A stretch of 8,384 bases of DNA from Pseudomonadota bacterium (GTDB lineage: Bacteria > Pseudomonadota > Gammaproteobacteria > Steroidobacterales > Steroidobacteraceae). Below are positions 1 through 5,446 of this stretch, piece after piece. Each line of letters opens with the position of its first letter. Positions within the stretch are counted from its first letter, which is position 1. A program made the position numbers and the translations under genes. The stretch spans positions 1-8,384 of the forward strand of contig CANGMU010000093.1 in NCBI GenBank assembly GCA_947454665.1, given 5' to 3'. The notes below the pieces were generated by a model. The model did no database searches and was not told where the DNA came from. It worked only from the letters and a program-made list of their open reading frames with translations.

Positions 1-715
1 AGTCCGCGCCGAGCTGCTTCACCAGTGGTCCGTACCACAGCGCGGCAACCGCGACCGACATCAGGGCCAGCGGTGCAAGCTGGAACAGCCGTGCCCACTC
101 GCGATGCGAGCCATGCCAAAGCACGAGGACAAAGCCCGGCAACAACAGGCCCAGCGGACCCTTGGCAAGGATCGCCACGCCGAAGCACGCAAACGCAGCG
201 ACGCGCCAGCCCAGCGCCGACCGGCCCTGCTTGCCATCACCGGCCAGATACAGGGCGAAGCCTGCGGCCTGCGGCGCGGCGAAGGGCATGTCGACCTGCA
301 GCGTCGTCGCCATCATCCACACCAGCGGCGTGGCGATCCCGACCAGCGTCGCCTGCCACGCTGCATCCCGCCCCGCGATGCGGCGCGCGATCGACGCCGT
401 GGCGACCAGGAAAACCCCACCGGCCAGCAGCGGCGTGAGCCTCAGTGCAAGCGGTGTCGCGCCCAACAGCTGCGACCAGAGGATGCCGCCCCAGTAGGTG
501 AGCGGAGGATAATCGAGCCAGGGTGTGCCCATCGCCGTCGGCACGATCCAGTTGCCGCTGCGAAGCATCTCCAGCACAGGCAGCGCCACGTCCGGTTCAT
601 CCGGAAACCAGTATTCATGCAGACCAAGCGGCGCAAGCCACGCAAACAGGGCCAACGCCACCAGCCACAGCGGCGACATCGCGCCGCTGCGCTGCGGGTC
701 ATTCAGGTCGCGCAT
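1..715 (-). CDS. ArnT/GT39-like membrane glycosyltransferase, N-terminal part (partial)
   Basis: Translating the minus strand from the ATG at 715-713 gives 238 codons with no stop to the left edge, so the C-terminus is outside the window. The protein starts with a short polar stretch and a membrane helix (about residues 14-32). The loop WFPDEPDVA follows (about 36-44), with an acidic pair where PMT/ArnT-type enzymes carry catalytic acids. Next comes GNWIVPTAMGTPWLDYPPLTYW (two parts, 54-75), matching the family pattern of a first periplasmic loop ending in PPL-YW. Further hydrophobic segments lie near 82-107, 122-140, 173-197 and 213-230, and AKGPLGLLLP (184-193) resembles the family's KGP motif. 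Such enzymes transfer a sugar from a polyprenyl-phosphate donor to lipid A, glycan or protein on the periplasmic side; the acceptor here is unknown. A GGAAGG site (724-719) lies just before the start, and the 17-nt overlap with the upstream GT2 gene suggests translational coupling. The family call is firm; the sugar and acceptor are not determinable. Confidence 0.85.
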   Translation of the reverse strand, partial: MRDLNDPQRSGAMSPLWLVALALFAWLAPLGLHEYWFPDEPDVALPVLEMLRSGNWIVPTAMGTPWLDYPPLTYWGGILWSQLLGATPLALRLTPLLAGGVFLVATASIARRIAGRDAAWQATLVGIATPLVWMMATTLQVDMPFAAPQAAGFALYLAGDGKQGRSALGWRVAAFACFGVAILAKGPLGLLLPGFVLVLWHGSHREWARLFQLAPLALMSVAVAALWYGPLVKQLGAD

Positions 716-1784
716 GGCCCTTCCAGGTGAGGTCGAGGTTCAGGAAGTAGTTCCACGTCGTGGACGCCACGATGCCGGCGACCATCGCCGCCGGCAGCAA
801 CGCGCCCAGATGTTCCAGATACCACGTGACCGACTGGTTGATGAAAGCGCCGCAGGCGCTGATCACGACGAACAAGCCGAAGCCGCGCAACAGGTCCTGC
901 AGGGAACGATGGCGGCGCTCGGCGAAGGTCCACACGTTGTTCGCCATGTAGTTCGAGATGGCGGCCGTGGCGATCGCCGTGAAGGTGCCCGCCTCCGCGC
1001 CCATGAAGCGCGACCAGAGCAGGTAGAAGCTGCCGTACTGCACACCCACGCCGGAAAGGCCGACCAGCGCATATTTCACGAAGCGCGCGCTGACGACATT
1101 GCGCGTCGCCAGCTCCACCAGCGACAGGAAGAATTCCCAGATCACGCCGCCGGAGAGCTTGCTCTCGCCCGTCTGGCGCGGCGCGAACACATAAGGCACT
1201 TCGGCCACGCGACGCGCACGCAGCAGCGTCAGCAATTCCATGAGCAGCTTGTAGCCGCGCGGATTGAGCTTACCCGCCACCTGCAGGAAGGCTTCGCGCC
1301 GCACGGCGAAGAATCCACTCATCGGATCGGTGGAGCGCAAGCCCAGCACGATCCGCGCGGACCAGCTCGCCACGCGCGACAGGAAGATGCGCCACTTCGA
1401 CCATTCGCCAACGCCACCACCACGCATGTAGCGGCTGCCCACGGCAACGTCCGCGGCATCCAGCGACGCGAGCAGATCGGGGACCTTCGTGACGTCGTGC
1501 TGCAGGTCCGCGTCCATCACGAGCAGGCGCTCGCCAGTACCAAGACTGAGGCCGTCGACGATCGCGGAGGAAAGCCCGCGTCGATCAAGCCGGCGATAGC
1601 AGCGGATGCGCGGATCATCGCGCCCGATCTGCTGCGCGAGTTCCCAGGTGCGATCCGGCGAATCATCATCGACGACGATGGCTTCCCAGTCATCGCGATG
1701 GGCCATGGCCGCGCGGATCGCATCGATCGCACGCGGCAGGCTCGCTGCTTCGTTGTACGTCGGCAGGATGATCGATGCGTACAT
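699..1784 (-). CDS. Polyprenyl-phosphate glycosyltransferase (GT2, DPM1-like) fused to GtrA-like membrane domain
   Basis: 361 residues in two domains. Residues 1-230 are a GT-A fold family 2 glycosyltransferase of the dolichol/undecaprenyl-phosphate sugar synthase type: PTYNE (8-12), the nucleotide-binding DDDSPDRT (39-46), the metal-binding DADLQHD (91-97), DPMSGFFAV (153-161) and QTGESKLS (204-211). Residues 233-356 look like GtrA (PF04138-type), with four hydrophobic helices (about 236-258, 264-284, 301-321, 328-346), the signature NYMANNVWTF (278-287) and a matching WNYFLNLDLTW near the end. By family knowledge, the first domain moves a sugar (mannose or glucose are the usual cases) from a nucleotide donor to a lipid phosphate on the cytoplasmic face. 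GtrA proteins are proposed to help flip such carriers. The start follows a GAGGG site (1793-1789) 4 nt before ATG, 27 nt after ychF. The next gene, an ArnT-like transferase, is a logical user of the product. Sugar identity cannot be read from sequence. Confidence 0.9.
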   Translation of the reverse strand: MYASIILPTYNEAASLPRAIDAIRAAMAHRDDWEAIVVDDDSPDRTWELAQQIGRDDPRIRCYRRLDRRGLSSAIVDGLSLGTGERLLVMDADLQHDVTKVPDLLASLDAADVAVGSRYMRGGGVGEWSKWRIFLSRVASWSARIVLGLRSTDPMSGFFAVRREAFLQVAGKLNPRGYKLLMELLTLLRARRVAEVPYVFAPRQTGESKLSGGVIWEFFLSLVELATRNVVSARFVKYALVGLSGVGVQYGSFYLLWSRFMGAEAGTFTAIATAAISNYMANNVWTFAERRHRSLQDLLRGFGLFVVISACGAFINQSVTWYLEHLGALLPAAMVAGIVASTTWNYFLNLDLTWKGHARPE

Positions 1785-1811
1785 GCAGCCCTCGGGCTCC
1801 CGGCAGCGGTG

Positions 1812-2903
1812 TCAGACGTTGAAGCGGAAGTGCATGAGATCGCCCTCGCGGACGATGTATTCCTTGCCCTCGAGCCGGAGCTTGCCCTGCTCCTTGGCGC
1901 CCGCCTCGCCCTTGCAGGCGAGGTAATCATCATAGGCGATGACTTCCGCGCGGATGAATCCACGTTCGAAATCCGTGTGGATGACGCCCGCCGCCTGCGG
2001 CGCCGTCGATCCCCGACGCACCGTCCAGGCGCGCACTTCCTTCGGGCCGACGGTGAAATAGGTCTGCAGGCCGAGCAGTTCATAGGCACCGCGGATCACG
2101 CGGTTCAGGCCCGGCTCGTCCAGCCCGAGGTCCTTCAGGAACTCGACCTTCTCCGCATCATCCAGCTGCGCGATCTCGGCTTCGATCGCCGCACAGACCG
2201 GCACCACCACAGCGCCCTCGCCCGCCGCGCGCGCACGCACGGCGTCCAGGTGCGGATTGTTCGTGAAGCCCTGCTCGTTGACGTTCGCGACATACATCAC
2301 CGGCTTGATCGTCAGCAGGTGCAGGTCGCGCAGTTCCTTGCGGTCGTCCTCCGTCATCTCCATCGAACGTGCCGGCTTGCCGTCGTTCAGGTGCGCGGCA
2401 AGCCGGACGAGCAGCTCGCGGCGCTTCACCGCCTCCTTGTCACCGCCCTTGGCAGCCTTGGTCGCGCGATCCACGCCCTTCTCGACGCTCTGCAGGTCGG
2501 CCAGGCACAGCTCGGTGTCGATCACGTCGATATCGGCGATGGGGTTCACGCCGCCGGAAACATGGACGATGTCGTCGTTCTCGAAGCAGCGCACGACGTG
2601 CGAGATCGCATCGGTCTCGCGGATGTGCGCGAGGAACTGGTTGCCGAGGCCCTCGCCCTTCGACGCGCCGGCGACGAGGCCGGCGATGTCAACGAACTCG
2701 ATGGCCGTCGGCAACACGCGCTCGGGCTTGGCGATCGCGGAGAGCACGTCGAGCCGCGGGTCCGGCACGCCGACGACGCCGACGTTCGGGTCGATCGTGC
2801 AGAAGGGATAGTTTTCCGCTGCGATCTGCGCCTTGGTCAGCGCGTTGAAAAGGGTGGACTTGCCGACGTTGGGCAATCCGACGATGCCGCACTTGATGCC
2901 CAT
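1812..2903 (-). CDS. ychF: Redox/ribosome-associated NTPase YchF (Obg-family, OLA1 orthologue)
   Basis: 363 residues, the normal length for bacterial YchF. The P-loop GLPNVGKS is at 9-16, the switch II motif VDIAGLV at 71-77, and the G4 position carries NVNE (207-210) instead of the NKxD of true GTPases. This variant is known to let YchF/OLA1 proteins prefer ATP. A central coiled helical insertion spans about 130-200, and the C-terminal TGS domain covers roughly 278-361. Family members bind ribosomes and modulate translation of leaderless or stress mRNAs and the oxidative stress response. The ATG lies only 3 nt after the pth stop, with an AGAAGG site inside the end of pth (2917-2912, 8 nt spacing), which points to translational coupling. 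Coupling of pth with ychF is widely conserved. No terminator is visible between the stop and the downstream glycosyltransferase, so the transcript probably continues. Confidence 0.97.
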   Translation of the reverse strand: MGIKCGIVGLPNVGKSTLFNALTKAQIAAENYPFCTIDPNVGVVGVPDPRLDVLSAIAKPERVLPTAIEFVDIAGLVAGASKGEGLGNQFLAHIRETDAISHVVRCFENDDIVHVSGGVNPIADIDVIDTELCLADLQSVEKGVDRATKAAKGGDKEAVKRRELLVRLAAHLNDGKPARSMEMTEDDRKELRDLHLLTIKPVMYVANVNEQGFTNNPHLDAVRARAAGEGAVVVPVCAAIEAEIAQLDDAEKVEFLKDLGLDEPGLNRVIRGAYELLGLQTYFTVGPKEVRAWTVRRGSTAPQAAGVIHTDFERGFIRAEVIAYDDYLACKGEAGAKEQGKLRLEGKEYIVREGDLMHFRFNV

Positions 2904-2906
2904 GTC

Positions 2907-3500
2907 TTAAGCCTTCTGGTTGTCTTTGCCGTGTAGCGACTGCATCGCGGCCATGGCGCCTTTCTCGAGCACCGCCGGCACGATGTCGGCGCCGGCGCGC
3001 ACGCCGTCGTCGATCAGCTCCTGTTCGGCGCTCGAAGCGCGGCCCAGCACGAAGTCCGTCACCAGGTCGCGCGACCCGGGATGACCGATGCCGAGCCGCA
3101 GTCGCCAGAAGCCGGCGCCAAGCGTCGCGATCAGGTCTTTCAGTCCATTGTGTCCGCCCGCACCACCGCCCTCTTTGAGGCGCGCGGTGCCGACGGGGAG
3201 ATCGAGCTCGTCATGTGCGACGAGCACCGACTGCGTGGGAATCTTGTAGAACCCGGCAACGGCGGCGGTAACGCCGCCGCTGCGGTTCATGTAAGCCATC
3301 GGCTTCAGGAGCCAGACTTCCTGGCCGGCGATGCGCGTTCGCGCCAGCTCGCCGTTGAATTTCGGCTCCATCCGCCAGCTGCCGCCATGACGCCGGGCCA
3401 GCTCGTCGACGAGCCAGAACCCGGCGTTGTGGCGTGTCTGCGCGTATTCCCTGCCCGGATTTCCAAGCCCGGCAATGAGACGGATGTCGGTGCCGGGCAT
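2907..3500 (-). CDS. pth: Peptidyl-tRNA hydrolase
   Basis: 197 residues, close to the 194 of the E. coli enzyme. Pth cleaves the ester bond of peptidyl-tRNAs dropped from ribosomes and so frees tRNA for reuse in the cytoplasm. The N-terminal signature GLGNPGREYAQTRHNAGFW (11-29) holds Asn14 and the catalytic His24. Asn72 in KPMAYMNRSGG, Asp97 in VAHDELDLP and Asn118 in GGGAGGHNGLK complete the active site. All five sit exactly four positions later than E. coli Asn10, His20, Asn68, Asp93 and Asn114, so the enzyme looks intact. The only in-frame ATG before the signature is used as the start; the in-frame stop of rplY lies 10 codons upstream. No clear Shine-Dalgarno sequence precedes it, so initiation may rely on ribosomes finishing rplY 27 nt upstream. 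It is followed almost directly by ychF. Confidence 0.97.
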   Translation of the reverse strand: MPGTDIRLIAGLGNPGREYAQTRHNAGFWLVDELARRHGGSWRMEPKFNGELARTRIAGQEVWLLKPMAYMNRSGGVTAAVAGFYKIPTQSVLVAHDELDLPVGTARLKEGGGAGGHNGLKDLIATLGAGFWRLRLGIGHPGSRDLVTDFVLGRASSAEQELIDDGVRAGADIVPAVLEKGAMAAMQSLHGKDNQKA

Positions 3501-3527
3501 GGCAGGCAGGGTCGCGCGTGCAGCGGA

Positions 3528-4214
3528 TTACTTCTTGGCCGGAGCCTTGGCCGGAGCCGCGGCCTTGGCCGGCGCGCCGCCCTTGGCAGCCGGAACCGCC
3601 TTGGCATCACCCTCGGCGGCCGGGGCTTCTTCGGCCTCGACGCGCGGCGGGTGGATCGTGACAACCGGGGCATCGTGGCCATGCACGAGTTCCGGAATCG
3701 TCACGCCTTCCGGCAGCTTCAGGTCAGAGAGCTTGACCAGGTCGTTGAGCTTCATCTGGCCCATGTCGACCTCGACGAACTCCGGCAGGTCCTTCGGCAA
3801 GCACGACACTTCGACGTCCGAGCGCGTGTGCGACACGGTGCCGCCCTGCAGCTTCACGCCCGGCGAGGTGGCCTCGTTCAGGAAGTGGATCGGCACATGC
3901 ATGCGGATCGGCTGGTCGGCCAGCACGCGCTGGAAGTCGATGTGCACGATGGCGGCCTTGGCCGGGTGCATCTGCACGTCCTTCACGACCACCGACTGCT
4001 TGGCGCCGCTCACGTCGACCGTGACGATCGTCGCGTAGAACTTCTCGTTGTGGACGACCTGCTCGAGCTTCTGGTGGCTCAGCGAGATGCTGGCGGGCGT
4101 TTCATTGCCGCCGTAGATGATGCCCGGGACCTTGCCCGCATGACGCAGGCGGCGGCTCGCACCCTTGCCCTGGTCAGCGCGCGTCTCGGCGCTCAGTTCG
4201 AACTTCGTAGCCAT
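3528..4214 (-). CDS. rplY: 50S ribosomal protein L25, long CTC/TL5 form
   Basis: 228 residues: a two-domain L25/general stress protein CTC rather than the short 94-residue E. coli form. Residues about 5-92 form the 5S rRNA-binding L25 domain, with GKGASRRLRHAGKVPGIIYG (16-35) and the conserved VQMHPAKAAIVHIDF (80-94). Residues about 98-188 match the beta-rich TL5 C-terminal domain. From about 192 the protein ends in a low-complexity Ala/Lys/Pro/Gly tail finishing APAKAPAKK, probably disordered and basic. A GGAG site (4225-4222) sits 7 nt before the ATG. It lies 69 nt after prs and 27 nt before pth in the same direction, as in many gammaproteobacteria. The protein helps organise the central protuberance of the large subunit. 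The tail is encoded partly by a 12-nt tandem repeat. Confidence 0.96.
   Translation of the reverse strand: MATKFELSAETRADQGKGASRRLRHAGKVPGIIYGGNETPASISLSHQKLEQVVHNEKFYATIVTVDVSGAKQSVVVKDVQMHPAKAAIVHIDFQRVLADQPIRMHVPIHFLNEATSPGVKLQGGTVSHTRSDVEVSCLPKDLPEFVEVDMGQMKLNDLVKLSDLKLPEGVTIPELVHGHDAPVVTIHPPRVEAEEAPAAEGDAKAVPAAKGGAPAKAAAPAKAPAKK
3535..3558. repeat. Two tandem copies of a 12-nt unit in the rplY tail
   Basis: The unit TTGGCCGGAGCC occurs at 3535-3546 and again, exactly, at 3547-3558. A diverged GCGGCCTTGGCC follows. On the minus strand the repeats encode the alternating Ala-Pro-Ala-Lys residues at the end of L25. Simple slippage in a low-complexity tail explains it, and the tail length probably differs between relatives. 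Confidence 0.85.
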
Positions 4215-4283
4215 TGTGTTACTCCGTAGCGTTGCAAAAAGACGCGCCGCCGCGACCAGCGTGCGTCACCCAAAAAACTTTTC

Positions 4284-5237
4284 TCAGTCGATATAGAGCG
4301 AGCTGACCGACTCTTCGTCGCGGATGCGGCGGATCGTCTCGGCCAGCAGCGCGGCGACCGACAGCACGCGGATGCGGCCGCACTCCCGCGCGGGCGCCGA
4401 CAGCGGAATCGTATCCGTGACGACCAGTTCGTCGAGCGCGGACGTCGTGATGCGCTCGACCGCCTTGCCCGACAGCACAGGATGCGTGATGTACGCGACG
4501 ACGCGCTTGGCACCCTGCTCCTTGAGCGCCTCAGCGGCCTGGCAGAGCGTGCCGGCGGTGTCGACGAGGTCGTCGATCAGGATGCAGCTGCGGTCCCTCA
4601 CATCACCGATGATGTTCATGACCTTCACTTCGTTCGCACGCGGGCGGCGCTTGTCGATGATCGCGAGGTCGCAGTCGTTGAACTGCTTCGCGAGCGCGCG
4701 GGCGCGCACGACACCACCGACGTCCGGCGACACGACGATGAGGTTCTCGTAACGCTGGCGCCAGGCATCGCCCAGCAGCACCGGCGAGCCGTAGACGTTA
4801 TCCACGGGGATATCGAAGAAGCCCTGGATCTGATCGGCGTGCAGGTCGATCGTGAGCACGCGATCGACGCCGGCGGCCTCGATCATGTTGGCGACGAGCT
4901 TGGCGGTGATCGCAGCGCGCGTGGCACGCGGGCGACGGTCCTGGCGGGCGTAACCGAAATAAGGCACGACGGCCGTGATGCGTGCGGCCGAGGCGCGACG
5001 ACAGGCGTCGGCCATCACCAGCAACTCCATCAGGTTGTCCGCGGCCGGCGGGCACGTCGGCTGCACGATGAAGACGTCGCGACCGCGCACGTTCTCCATC
5101 AGTTCGACATTCACTTCGCCGTCGCTGAAACGGCCGACCGAGGCGCGGCCCAGCGGTACGGTCAGATGGCGGGCGATATCATGGGCGAGCGCGGGGTTTG
5201 CGTTGCCCGTGAAGAGCGCGATGGTCTGCTCTGCCAC
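4284..5237 (-). CDS. prs: Ribose-phosphate pyrophosphokinase (PRPP synthetase, class I)
   Basis: Makes 5-phosphoribosyl-1-diphosphate from ribose 5-phosphate and ATP, the precursor for nucleotides, histidine and tryptophan. From the GTG at 5237-5235 the product is 317 residues (E. coli 315). Visible motifs are FTGNANPALA near the start, GRFSDGE (35-41), GYARQDRRPR (95-104), DLHADQIQGFFDIPVDN (131-147) with His133, SPDVGGVVRARALAK (170-184), the catalytic-loop KRR (Lys196, Arg198) and the PRPP-binding loop IDDLVDTAGT (221-230). The frame stays open far upstream, but that extension has no family homology. GTG is chosen because AAAAGG (5252-5247) lies 9 nt before it and because the length fits; the in-frame TTG three codons earlier directly abuts that AAAAGG and has no room for it. 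A probable promoter sits about 40 nt upstream, making prs the first gene of the prs-rplY-pth-ychF transcript. Nothing in the active site looks altered. Confidence 0.96.
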   Translation of the reverse strand: MAEQTIALFTGNANPALAHDIARHLTVPLGRASVGRFSDGEVNVELMENVRGRDVFIVQPTCPPAADNLMELLVMADACRRASAARITAVVPYFGYARQDRRPRATRAAITAKLVANMIEAAGVDRVLTIDLHADQIQGFFDIPVDNVYGSPVLLGDAWRQRYENLIVVSPDVGGVVRARALAKQFNDCDLAIIDKRRPRANEVKVMNIIGDVRDRSCILIDDLVDTAGTLCQAAEALKEQGAKRVVAYITHPVLSGKAVERITTSALDELVVTDTIPLSAPARECGRIRVLSVAALLAETIRRIRDEESVSSLYID

Positions 5238-5273
5238 GACTGCCAACCTTTTGATTGCACTGGGGAACTTCCA

Positions 5274-5304
5274 AGTATACCCCATCCGGCGCCCTTTACA
5301 CCAA
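5274..5304 (-). promoter_or_regulatory. Probable sigma-70-type promoter of prs
   Basis: On the minus strand TATACT (5279-5274) is a near-consensus -10 box in an otherwise GC-rich spacer. The -35 is poor: TTGGTG (5304-5299) with a 19-nt spacer, or TGTAAA (5300-5295) with 15 nt, are the best matches. Transcription would start near 5267, leaving a leader of about 30 nt that contains the AAAAGG ribosome-binding site. It lies downstream of the receptor's terminator, as expected for a new unit. Confidence 0.5.
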
Positions 5305-5326
5305 CCTTGCGGGGGATTGCCGCCCC

Positions 5327-5355
5327 GACCCACCAAGCCGGCGGCAAGGCGGGTC
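5327..5355. repeat. Imperfect inverted repeat in the prs upstream region
   Basis: GACCCACC (5327-5334) and GGCGGGTC (5348-5355) can pair in 7 of 8 positions around a 13-nt centre that itself contains the palindrome GCCGGC. It lies between the receptor's terminator and the prs promoter. There is no T-run, so it is not a terminator by itself. It may be an operator, a structural repeat or chance in GC-rich DNA; the sequence does not decide. Confidence 0.4.
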
Positions 5356-5366
5356 AACCGGCCAAT

Positions 5367-5399
5367 AAAAAAGGCCGCTTCCATCCCGGAAGCGGCCTT
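5367..5399 (-). terminator. Rho-independent terminator of the TonB-dependent receptor gene
   Basis: On the minus strand a perfect 12-bp stem is formed by 5399-5388 and 5382-5371 (AAGGCCGCTTCC with GGAAGCGGCCTT) around a 5-nt loop (5387-5383). Six T residues (5372-5367) overlap the end of the stem. It begins about 48 nt after the receptor stop codon. The other strand has no T-run after the stem, so it works in the minus direction only. It separates the receptor from the prs operon. Confidence 0.93.
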
Positions 5400-5446
5400 G
5401 AAGTGTTGCCCGGCAGGTATTGCCACCCGCCGGGACTTTTGGGCGA

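Noticed and set aside
1785..1811. Short palindrome AGCCCGAGGGCT before the GT2 gene as a terminator of ychF
   Set aside because: It has only 5 bp with a 2-nt loop and no T-run, and it overlaps the ribosome-binding site of the next gene.
525..2936. An 803-codon open frame on the plus strand, opposite the GT2 gene and ychF
   Set aside because: It is antisense to two clear genes. Its translation is rich in His, Arg, Ala, Asp and Gln with no recognisable domain, as expected from the mirrored codon bias of high-GC genes. It is a likely source of misannotation.
3081..4229. A 382-codon plus-strand frame opposite pth and rplY
   Set aside because: It lies fully antisense to two genes with intact family motifs, and its His/Arg/Asp-rich composition with no domain marks it as a shadow.
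5238..5446. Possible tRNA or small RNA gene upstream of prs
   Set aside because: No acceptor, anticodon or T-loop pattern was found on either strand. The structures present are explained by a terminator and an imperfect inverted repeat.
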